Assembly: GCA_944363595.1 (NCBI GenBank)
Contig: CALVUN010000039.1
Coordinates: 1 to 39,391 of the forward strand
Direction of reading: 5' to 3'
Length of the DNA: 39,391 nucleotides
Origin: an uncultured Bacilli bacterium
Lineage (GTDB): Bacteria; Bacillota_I; Bacilli_A; RF39; UBA660
In this document: one piece after another, positions 1 to 7,016 of the stretch
Layout of the letters: the number at the start of each line of letters is the position of its first letter
Position numbering within the stretch: position 1 is the stretch's first letter
Translations under genes and position numbers: made by a program
The notes under the pieces: generated by a model
Database searches by the model: none
What the model was told of the DNA's origin: nothing
What the model saw: the letters and a program-made list of their open reading frames with translations, nothing else

Positions 1-355
1 CATTAAGTGGTTTTATAAAAATGGAGAAAAATCTAGTGACTATTTTTCAATAGTTTATGTCGATGCAGTAAATCGTAAGTGGCACTTCTACCCTGATTTC
101 ATAGTTTGTGACAAAGATAATAAAATTTGGATTATTGAAACAAAAGGCGGAGAAAATGCTGAAGGTGAATCTAAAAATATTGATATTAAAGTAGAAAATA
201 AATTTGAAGCATTAAAAGAATATGCAAAAAAATATAATGTAAATTGGGGATTTGTTAGAGATTATGATAAAAACGATTCATTATATTTATGTAATACAGA
301 ATATACAGAAGATATGGAGAATGAAAATTGGATATTGTTAAAAGATATATTTTAA
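1..355 (+). CDS. C-terminal end of a DEAD/DEAH-box helicase with a nuclease domain (partial)
   Basis: The reading frame is open from the left edge (frame starting at base 2) to a TAA at 353-355, so only about 117 C-terminal residues are present. The visible pattern, FYPDFIV followed about 13 residues later by IIETKGGE, is the D...ExK arrangement of a PD-(D/E)XK nuclease. It matches the C-terminus of type III restriction (Res-like) helicase subunits, where a short nuclease domain follows the helicase core. The next gene begins 25 bases downstream with a good ribosome binding site, so the two probably form one transcript. The helicase core lies outside the window, so the exact family cannot be fixed; a methylase partner cannot be excluded. 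Confidence 0.7.
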   Translation, partial: IKWFYKNGEKSSDYFSIVYVDAVNRKWHFYPDFIVCDKDNKIWIIETKGGENAEGESKNIDIKVENKFEALKEYAKKYNVNWGFVRDYDKNDSLYLCNTEYTEDMENENWILLKDIF

Positions 356-380
356 TATGAATAACAGGAGGTAATTAATT

Positions 381-1286
381 ATGATTTCAATTACAGATAT
401 AGAAAGTAGATTACAACAAAAAGAACAAGGAAAATTTCAAAAGATTTGTAATGAAATACTAAAAAATGAAGGATATATTACCTTAGATCGTACTGGCTCT
501 GAAGCTGGGACAGAAAAAACAATTCCAGGCACTCCTGATTCAGTCTTTATTAAAGATGATAACTATATATTTGTTGAATTTACAACATATCAAAAAGCAA
601 AATTACCCCAAAAAATTAGAGATGATGTTGAAAAATGTTTTAAATTGATAGATTTAGATGAATTAAATGGTAAAGTTTCAGAAATAATATTTATGCACAA
701 TAGAAAACAACCTTCATTGAAAGTAATTAATGAAATTGAACAAAAATGTAATAAAAGAAACATCAAATTCACAATATATGGAATAGATTATATAAGTGAT
801 ATTATTCAAAGAAAATATCCATATATTGCTGAAAAAGAACTTGAGCTTAAAGATTACGATAAATTGCTTCAAATTTCAGAAAAGGAAATAAGAAAAAGTC
901 TACAAGATGAAATGAAAAATGATGATTTAGAGAAAATAACTAATAGAGTTAGTCATTTATATGAGGAAGCAAGTAAAATTACAAATAATCCAACCTCATT
1001 AATATACATAAGTGATAAAAATAAAAAAATTTTGAACAATACATATAGTGAATTAATAAACTTAGAATATATATATGCCGAAAAAAACAATGAAGAAAGT
1101 AAAAATTATTATCATAATGTTTTAATAATTTTACAAAGATATAATAGAAAAAAATATATTGAAAAATTTAAAGAAGTTGAAAAATACGGTATATTAACAA
1201 GTGAAGATTATATTTTTTATGCTGAAAATTTAATAATGGAAAATCAAGAAAGCGAAGCATTGCCCATATTGGAAAGACTATATTAA
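381..1286 (+). CDS. N-terminal part of a split restriction-nuclease-like / TPR / GreA-B-C / PIN defence-type protein
   Basis: Start ATG follows an AGGAGG ribosome binding site. Residues about 34-75 carry a conserved-looking block, GTEKTIPGTPDSVF then YIFVEFTTY (Asp53, Glu66). This resembles a PD-(D/E)XK-type restriction nuclease core in which the usual lysine is replaced by threonine. The rest is helical and rich in Lys, Glu and Asn, like the start of a TPR-type solenoid. The frame stops at a TAA (1284-1286) directly at the start of a run of 13 A. The same frame reopens immediately and continues without another stop to 3488, so this and the next entry look like one gene of about 1035 codons broken by a single stop. 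Function in defence is inferred from domains and from the helicase-nuclease upstream. Confidence 0.6.
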   Translation: MISITDIESRLQQKEQGKFQKICNEILKNEGYITLDRTGSEAGTEKTIPGTPDSVFIKDDNYIFVEFTTYQKAKLPQKIRDDVEKCFKLIDLDELNGKVSEIIFMHNRKQPSLKVINEIEQKCNKRNIKFTIYGIDYISDIIQRKYPYIAEKELELKDYDKLLQISEKEIRKSLQDEMKNDDLEKITNRVSHLYEEASKITNNPTSLIYISDKNKKILNNTYSELINLEYIYAEKNNEESKNYYHNVLIILQRYNRKKYIEKFKEVEKYGILTSEDYIFYAENLIMENQESEALPILERLY

Positions 1287-1355
1287 AAAAAAAAAAATGA
1301 ATCTTCCTTTTTAAATTTAATTAAATGTTATTTTTCACTTAAACAATATAATAAA

Positions 1356-3488
1356 GTGGTTGATGAACTATCACCTTTATGTGATGAAAAATATGATGCT
1401 TTAGGTATTATGGCAACATTTTTATTGTTATCTAAAAATTTTATTAAAAAACTAGGGGCATCAGATATTATATCTTATAATAAAAAATTTAAAAATATGC
1501 CACTATATTATACCTGTACTGCACAATTACTTTTTAAATTGAATAATAAAAAATATATATCACAATTCAAAAAAGCATTAAAGTGTGTAAAGGATGATGA
1601 CTACAACACAATTAATATAATATGTGATGTTGCAATTGAAATAAAGGAAACACAGAGTATAATAGATTATTTGTTTAAGTTGAATTCTCAAAATGAATTG
1701 ATAAAATTAAGACTTGCAAAATTCTTAGAATATAAGAATGCATTAGAAGAAAAAGAAAGAAAATACTTACAAGATAATATCAACTTCCTAGAAGAAAATG
1801 ATATTGATATAAATTATCTGCAGGGTATTATTAATGAAAACAAAGGTTTTGTAATAAAATCATTAACAAATTATAAAAATTCATATACAAAAACTGGCAA
1901 TAACCAATCATTAATTAAATATGTAATACTTTCAATTAAACAAAAGAATAAAATTGACTTAACAATTTTTCCAAAAATAAATGAAGTAATGGATTACCAA
2001 TTAGCTATGGTTATAGCGGAAGCATATAAATATATGGGAGATATTGATAATGCCGTAGAAATGTCGTATTATAGCCTATATTTATTATCAAATTATTTCG
2101 ATAAGGAACCATATAAACAATTTTGGTCAATTATAATGATGTATGGCAATAAATTACCAAAGAAAAACGATAGAAATTCATTAAAAGATAATGTTTTAGT
2201 TTTAAAAGAAATAAACAATAATAAAGTAAAAAAATATATAATAGATGATAGTGTCATATATAAAGAAAATAGTAAAATTGCTGATTTAACAATTATAAAA
2301 TCCAATAATAAAATTGCATTAGAAATTTTAGGAAAAAAAGTTAATAATAATGTTATCATTGAAAATAAAACATATAAAATTTTAAAAATAGAACAAAAGT
2401 ATAAATATTTAATTGCATATTGTTTTGACATAGTAAAAAATGAAAAAGGAATTCAAATTTTTACTTCTACATCGAAAAGCAATGATAGTTTAGAGCAAAT
2501 AAGCAAAACACTTAGTGACATTTCAAAAAGTATGGATAATAAGTTAAATATGTATGAAGAAAAAAAACTACCCTTAAGCTCACTGATTAGCACTGAATAT
2601 AACTTTGAAGAGTATGCTAAACTGATAAACGCATTATTATCTGTTAATCACCTTCTTTATGCTGGAAAAACGATTAGTTTAAATTTAGAAAAAGGATTCG
2701 TTTTAGATATTACTTCATTAATTACATTAACATTGCTTGATAAATTGGATATATTAAGTGATAATATGTGCAAAAAAATATATATTTCAAAATCTCTAAA
2801 AAATAAATTTGATTATTTTTTTGAAAATTTAATTTCAGCATATAATGAAAAAGAAGCAACAATAGGATATGATAAAAATGCAAATAATAAATATAATCTT
2901 GTATTTCAAGAAATACCAAATAAAAATAAAGTTCAATTATGGAGAAAATTGAATAACTACATAAATAAATTTAATATATTGGATATTGAATTTGAGCTAG
3001 ATAATATGGTTAATTATCAAACTTTAAAAATATTAGATAAAGTTCAGTTTGATCTAATAAAAATTGCACAAGAAAAAAATATTCCATTCATTTGCGATGA
3101 TTTATTTATACGACAAATATGTAATATATATAAAGTTAACCATACCAATACTAATTTTTTGATTAATTATAACGTTAGCGAGTTTGGTGACTACATGAAT
3201 AATCTCATAATATTAGCTAAATATAATTACATTTACTCTATTTACAGTAATGAATGTGAAAGCATAATTAGTTACTTGTTAGATAATTTCAATGAAGATA
3301 ATAAAAATCTATTTATCATTTTAATTAATCAATTATTATCTAATGACAAATCAAAGAAAATTTATCAACCATTTTTAACAAACATAATGAATAATTATGA
3401 GAAACTAAAATATGTAAAAATTTTTGGAGAAATATTTGAAAATAAATTAGCAACATTTATATACAATACTATTAAAGAAAATTTATAA
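1356..3488 (+). CDS. C-terminal part of the same protein: TPR-like repeats, GreA/B-C-like domain, PIN-like nuclease
   Basis: Continuous in frame with the preceding entry; codons 1287-1355 also encode a plausible helical repeat, so the GTG at 1356 is only the first start-like codon after the stop and has no clear ribosome binding site. Residues 1-280 (numbered from 1356) are helical repeats of TPR type. A beta-rich segment at about 295-365 resembles the GreA/GreB C-terminal domain. The last third looks PIN-like: a hydrophobic strand ending in Asp451 (FVLDITSL) and a later FICDDLF block with Asp581/582 would supply acidic metal ligands. The order TPR-GreABC-PIN is a known architecture among PIN-superfamily proteins. 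Whether the two halves are made separately or the gene is dead cannot be told from sequence. Confidence 0.55.
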   Translation: MVDELSPLCDEKYDALGIMATFLLLSKNFIKKLGASDIISYNKKFKNMPLYYTCTAQLLFKLNNKKYISQFKKALKCVKDDDYNTINIICDVAIEIKETQSIIDYLFKLNSQNELIKLRLAKFLEYKNALEEKERKYLQDNINFLEENDIDINYLQGIINENKGFVIKSLTNYKNSYTKTGNNQSLIKYVILSIKQKNKIDLTIFPKINEVMDYQLAMVIAEAYKYMGDIDNAVEMSYYSLYLLSNYFDKEPYKQFWSIIMMYGNKLPKKNDRNSLKDNVLVLKEINNNKVKKYIIDDSVIYKENSKIADLTIIKSNNKIALEILGKKVNNNVIIENKTYKILKIEQKYKYLIAYCFDIVKNEKGIQIFTSTSKSNDSLEQISKTLSDISKSMDNKLNMYEEKKLPLSSLISTEYNFEEYAKLINALLSVNHLLYAGKTISLNLEKGFVLDITSLITLTLLDKLDILSDNMCKKIYISKSLKNKFDYFFENLISAYNEKEATIGYDKNANNKYNLVFQEIPNKNKVQLWRKLNNYINKFNILDIEFELDNMVNYQTLKILDKVQFDLIKIAQEKNIPFICDDLFIRQICNIYKVNHTNTNFLINYNVSEFGDYMNNLIILAKYNYIYSIYSNECESIISYLLDNFNEDNKNLFIILINQLLSNDKSKKIYQPFLTNIMNNYEKLKYVKIFGEIFENKLATFIYNTIKENL

Positions 3489-3502
3489 AAGATGCTTTTG
3501 TA

Positions 3503-3531
3503 TTGATAATAAAATAACAATATTATATAAT
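3503..3531 (+). promoter_or_regulatory. Sigma-A-type promoter for a candidate small RNA
   Basis: TTGATA (3503-3508) and a perfect TATAAT (3526-3531) are separated by exactly 17 bases. No open reading frame of note follows before the terminator at 3619-3647, so the promoter appears to drive a short non-coding transcript starting near 3538. Confidence 0.6.
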
Positions 3532-3537
3532 TAAGTA

Positions 3538-3647
3538 CGGAAAGAGAACAAAGTTCATAACTTGTATGTGATTCGCTCCATAAGATAAAATCGTCGCACC
3601 AATGTGACGTTATTGATTAAATCAATCTGAAAAGATTGATTTTTTTT
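3538..3647 (+). ncRNA. Candidate small RNA, copy A of a repeated hairpin element
   Basis: A transcript of about 110 nt is delimited by the promoter at 3503-3531 and an intrinsic terminator at 3619-3647. Its 5' part folds as a hairpin, ACAA(A)GTT-CAT-AACTTGT. This is followed by TTCGCTC, then a second small hairpin (CAC-CAAT-GTG flanked by CGT/ACG), then the terminator. The first hairpin and the following TTC-CTC box recur on the same strand at 6753-6786, also upstream of an intrinsic terminator. I do not recognise the family. Alternatives are a remnant attachment site or the 3' end of a lost gene. Confidence 0.4.
3619..3647 (+). terminator. Intrinsic terminator
   Basis: Ten-base perfect stem (3619-3628 with 3633-3642) closed by a GAAA tetraloop and followed by a T-run to 3647. 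It ends the candidate small RNA and would also stop read-through from the defence-like gene ending at 3488. Confidence 0.8.
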
Positions 3648-3747
3648 ATGTAGAGTTTTTATGTTCTAACTTAACAAAAGGTTCTAATATAGCAGGTTCA
3701 TCGACATTAAATAAACGATATTTAACATCATCAGGTTTATCATCAAG

Positions 3748-4415
3748 ATGGTTAATTTCATCAACTTTGATAAATTTAGAAAGAAAGAGGAAACAAAAGC
3801 AAATGATAATGAGGAAATAAATACACAAGGTTAGGATGAAATAACTAATGAATGTGAGGGAATATATCCTAATCAAAAAATCCAAAACATTATGGAACAC
3901 TAATAAATTGGAAGTTTAGTGGAAATGATCCATTAGAAGGAATAAGTATTTATGATGGAAGAGATTATTGGCATTTTGTAACATATGGTCTATCAGAACT
4001 ATATGAGAAAGAAACAGAGAATAAAGATATTAGTAGTTATGGAATAGAATTTACATTAAAATTAAAAAAAGATAATTATAAAAATGAAGAAACAGAGATA
4101 AAATCCATTTGTAGAATTTTACAATTAATTGTAAGAATCACTTTTACAAAGGGTAAAATATTTAAGGCTTATGAATGTTTATATTCAGGTCAGACAGAAG
4201 GAATAGACGTGGAAATGAAATCTAATATTAGAGGATTTATTACTATTTCAGATAATAAATTAAATTCTATAAACACACCAAACGGAAAAATTGATTTTTT
4301 GGAATTTATTGGTGTAACAAATTTAGAGCTTCTTGCCTTAAGAAATAAAGAATTAGATATTAAAAGTTTATATAAAAAAATTGGATCTGATATTACAAAT
4401 TACAATAGAAAATAA
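3748..4415 (+). pseudogene. Suppressor-of-fused (SUFU) domain protein, degraded
   Basis: From about 3900 to the TAA at 4413-4415 one frame reads NDPLEGISIYDG, YWHFVTYGLSELYE and SSYGIEFTLKL, the core signatures of the SUFU family, which in bacteria is often a predicted immunity protein for polymorphic toxins. The N-terminal part lies in a different frame: ATG at 3748, then FDKFRKKEE, then a TAG at 3832 exactly where the family has the Trp of a GWDxI motif. It runs on to GIYPNQ near 3874. The frames are joined by a one-base loss in an A-run at 3875-3880. One nonsense codon plus one frameshift indicate decay. No toxin partner is visible nearby. The intact frame alone starts at the ATG at 4209. 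Confidence 0.7.
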
Positions 4416-4459
4416 GTTATATAAACTATAATTTATCAAAAAGACTATAAAATTTGATG

Positions 4460-4530
4460 AAAAAGAGTTATAGATAACTATAACACCCGCTCCAATTGAA
4501 TACAACTCACGGACTATAAAATGTTCGTAA
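4460..4530 (-). ncRNA. Possible third copy (C) of the hairpin-terminator element
   Basis: Read on the minus strand, bases 4518-4501 form an imperfect hairpin around a CGT loop followed by GTTGTATTC, resembling copies A and B. About 20 bases further comes an intrinsic terminator (GTTATAG, four-base loop, CTATAAC at 4467-4484, then TCTTTTT). Similarity to A and B is weaker, about 12 of 16 in the core, and no strong promoter is visible. The terminator may simply serve the gene ending at 4710. The rest of 4416-4709 is AT-rich with no coding potential. Confidence 0.3.
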
Positions 4531-4709
4531 GTTTTTATTTTTTATAATCCATAAATCACTTATTTATTGATAATATATTAGTTACTTTTATATAATGATC
4601 AGTATTTGATAAACACTAACATCGATTAATTTTTTTAAATTTTTTGATAATAGTTTATTATTTTGCCATAACTACAAGTTGTGTAACAATTATTTTAAAA
4701 GGCATAATT

Positions 4710-5666
4710 TTAACAATTAATATTCCATTTTGGTGGATAAATATAATCTATTCTAGCTTGGTTTGGTACATACTTTTTCTTTATTTTAGTTCTATTAGAT
4801 TTTAACTCTGGTATTGCTTGCCTACAATATTTATCCAATTCACAGAATATATTTTGACAATCTATTAATTGCAAAGGTCTATTACCAATTTTCTTAAAAT
4901 CTAGATTTAATCTTTTAAATTCTTCATCTTGATGTTCAAACATATACCTTATAATTTCTTCATTAGTCATATTGCCCCTATCTATAAAACACTTTTTAAT
5001 ACCACGAAGTGACCCTGGACCAGCAACTGTAAATTCATCTTCTTTCCAATCAACAACTTCACTATAATTAATATCAGTAACTAATTGGTAAGCCATAAAA
5101 TTTCCAATTAAAGGATAACTCTTAATAATATAAAATGCTTCCTCCATAGTTTTACATTTAACTATTTTTTCTTGTATTTTATCTTCATTAAACATCTTAT
5201 TAATTAATGCTAAATGATTATCATGTTTTCTATCATATCCAAATGCCTTATTAGCACAACTTATATAAGCATCATTATATATTTTAATACCATTTGATAT
5301 AGCACTTTCTAATACTTTAGAATATTTTTTTACATTAAATGTTTTTAAAGTAATATCTTCAAAATTATTTAATAATAATTCCCAAGTAGATTCTTTATTA
5401 AATAATTTAAACAATAATATTCTAAATAACATATCTTCATCAGAATACTTCTTACCATTATAAATAACATTTTTTAATAAATATTGACTAACCCTATCAT
5501 TAACTCTATAACTATTACAAAATTTATATTCTTGTAAAATTTTATCACTAGTCCATGGAGCAGATTCTCCATTTTTCTTTTTCCAAAAGATATTTTGCCT
5601 TTCACTTGCAAAGTACCAATACAAATCATATACTTTTTGTCTTTTTTTCACATTTACCTCATACAT
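4710..5666 (-). CDS. 5-hmdU DNA kinase helical-domain / alpha-glutamyl-putrescinyl thymine pyrophosphorylase-like protein
   Basis: 318 residues. Recognisable blocks: ASERQNIFWKKKNG with APWTSDKILQEYKFCN (20-50), YRVNDRVSQYLL (53-64), GNFMAYQLVTDINYS (188-202), DEFTVAGPGSLRGIKKCF (210-227) and LQLIDCQNIFCELDKYCR (265-282). This series is characteristic of a family found mostly in phages and mobile regions, described as the 5-hmdU DNA kinase helical domain or aGPT-pyrophosphorylase clades. These are linked to hypermodified thymines in DNA. The annotated ATG lies inside the radical SAM gene and overlaps its end by 13 bases; a GTG five codons later is an alternative start. The overlap implies coupled translation with the radical SAM enzyme. 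Family assignment is from memory of motifs, and the substrate is unknown. Confidence 0.65.
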   Translation of the reverse strand: MYEVNVKKRQKVYDLYWYFASERQNIFWKKKNGESAPWTSDKILQEYKFCNSYRVNDRVSQYLLKNVIYNGKKYSDEDMLFRILLFKLFNKESTWELLLNNFEDITLKTFNVKKYSKVLESAISNGIKIYNDAYISCANKAFGYDRKHDNHLALINKMFNEDKIQEKIVKCKTMEEAFYIIKSYPLIGNFMAYQLVTDINYSEVVDWKEDEFTVAGPGSLRGIKKCFIDRGNMTNEEIIRYMFEHQDEEFKRLNLDFKKIGNRPLQLIDCQNIFCELDKYCRQAIPELKSNRTKIKKKYVPNQARIDYIYPPKWNINC

Positions 5667-6658
5667 TGTGGATCTCTTGTATTAATACATTTTTTTAGAG
5701 TTAACACTTTATTATCATTTTCAACATAATTAGCAATTATCTTTTGTCCAATACATCCACTTTTACATATAGAATATTGTTTGCATGAAAAACAAGAATT
5801 ATCAATATTAAATTTTCTAATATTACTAAAATAATCTGAATTATACATTTCCATTAAAGAATTTTCTTTTATATTTCCACTAATACCTAATTTATCAAAA
5901 TATTTGATTGAATCACACGGATATGCTACTCCATCAAAACCTATAATCATTATTTTATCAGCAATAATACAAGGATTATTTTCAATTCCTAAAATATTCC
6001 AAGGACTACCAAGTCTAATTTTATTTTTATTAGCAAATTTTAAATAAAAATTTTTAATATCTAATAATTGCTCTTTTGATAAATCCATAGAGGTAGTTCC
6101 CTTACCGTGAGGTACAAATCTAAGTAGACTTACTTTATCAAAATAATCTTTGTTTTTAAATATTTCAATAGTTTCAGTTACTATTTGTCCAAATCTAGAG
6201 AATGAATCTTTTGAAATAGTATAATGAAAACCTAATCTTGCATAATTATTTTCAAATACTTTATCAAAAAAATATTCCTTATCATAAATTGAAGTATCTT
6301 CTTCACTAGATAAAGAATCAGCAAGTGAATAAATAATTTTATTTAATCCTAAATCAATAAGATTTCTATATTTACTTAAGGTTTCATCATTTCTATAAGC
6401 AAATGTATAAATAGTTGATTTCATTCCTAATACACTAGTCAATTTAATAAATTCAGGAAGTCTATCATACATTAAAGGTTCACCACCTGTAAAAACTATT
6501 GTTTCTACACCAATTGAATTAGCTTCGTTAATTATTTTACAAACATCTTCATAATTCAATTCCTTTAAATTACCAATATTACTTGTTGCATTACTAGAGC
6601 AATGTTTACAATTCCTTGAACATTTATTAGTTAATTCTATTTTTAATTCTTTTAACAT
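5654..6658 (-). CDS. Radical SAM / SPASM domain enzyme
   Basis: 334 residues, ATG preceded by GGAG at 7 bases. The 4Fe-4S/SAM site is CSRNCKHC (Cys13, 17, 20), followed by the GGEP motif (TGGEPLMY, about 58-65) that contacts SAM. The C-terminal third is a SPASM domain: Cys in NNPCIIAD, GFDGVAYPC, then CX2CX5CX3C (CFSCKQYSICKSGC) and further cysteines near the end, enough for two auxiliary clusters. SPASM enzymes usually modify peptides or proteins, but no precursor peptide is visible here. The partner gene belongs to a nucleobase-modification-linked family, so a nucleotide or DNA substrate is possible. A TATAAT-like -10 lies upstream at 6691-6696. Confidence 0.85.
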   Translation of the reverse strand: MLKELKIELTNKCSRNCKHCSSNATSNIGNLKELNYEDVCKIINEANSIGVETIVFTGGEPLMYDRLPEFIKLTSVLGMKSTIYTFAYRNDETLSKYRNLIDLGLNKIIYSLADSLSSEEDTSIYDKEYFFDKVFENNYARLGFHYTISKDSFSRFGQIVTETIEIFKNKDYFDKVSLLRFVPHGKGTTSMDLSKEQLLDIKNFYLKFANKNKIRLGSPWNILGIENNPCIIADKIMIIGFDGVAYPCDSIKYFDKLGISGNIKENSLMEMYNSDYFSNIRKFNIDNSCFSCKQYSICKSGCIGQKIIANYVENDNKVLTLKKCINTRDPQCMR

Positions 6659-6742
6659 ACTATCACTCCGTTAAAACATAAATATAAAATATTATACTAT
6701 AAAATAACAAATTCCTCCATACTAACATTAAATTTTAATAAA

Positions 6743-6855
6743 AATCCCATATAAGTTCGTAACTTGTATGCTCTTCACTCAATAGAGATTAAAATAGCAC
6801 ATTTAGCAATTTAGATATAAAAAAATTCATAGTATTTGATACTATAGACTTTTTT
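6743..6855 (+). ncRNA. Candidate small RNA, copy B of the repeated hairpin element
   Basis: Bases about 6748-6770 form a 10-bp hairpin with a CGT loop (CATATAAGTT / AACTTGTATG, one G-U pair). The segment 6753-6770 matches 3551-3568 at 17 of 18 positions, and similarity continues into TTCACTC and an A/T segment. An intrinsic terminator follows at 6829-6855 (ATAGTAT-TTG-ATACTAT, then T6). No strong promoter is seen just upstream, so expression is uncertain. The remainder of the 6659-7016 interval has only a 22-codon frame at 6856-6924 that could be a gene remnant. Confidence 0.35.
6829..6855 (+). terminator. Intrinsic terminator downstream of hairpin element B
   Basis: Seven-base perfect stem with a TTG loop (6829-6845) followed by AGAC and T6. 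It lies between the divergent radical SAM and queuosine-salvage genes, so it terminates neither and suggests a short plus-strand transcript of its own. Confidence 0.55.
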
Positions 6856-7016
6856 ATGCTTGAACCTAAAACTATTCAAATTTTAAGGTCAAATACAAAA
6901 ATACTTGAAATTATTAAAGATTAAAAGTAGAAAACTAGTGTTAAAATAATTTTATAGACACAAAAGTTTTAATAATGTAGTAAAATAATAAATATTGAGA
7001 GGAGTGTTAATTATTC

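Noticed and set aside
1285-1297. A13 run as a programmed slippage or frameshift site
   Set aside because: The TAA is read before the run and the frames on both sides are the same, so slippage would not bypass the stop.
3748-3880. TAG at the SUFU Trp position as sign of an alternative genetic code
   Set aside because: Intact core genes throughout the window use TAG, TAA and TGA as stops, and the frameshift nearby points to simple decay.
3646-3900. 84-codon minus-strand frame with a hydrophobic N-terminal half
   Set aside because: Most of it is the complement of the SUFU N-terminus. Only its last 40 codons (3646-3770) could be a gene remnant, and no family was recognised.
4671-4700. A further copy of the AACTTGTA hairpin motif downstream of the kinase-like gene
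   Set aside because: Only an eight-base match with no hairpin or terminator in the same order.
6856-6924. 22-codon frame beginning MLEPKTIQILRSN
   Set aside because: Too short to support; it overlaps the T-run of a terminator and has no ribosome binding site. At most a remnant of a lost gene.
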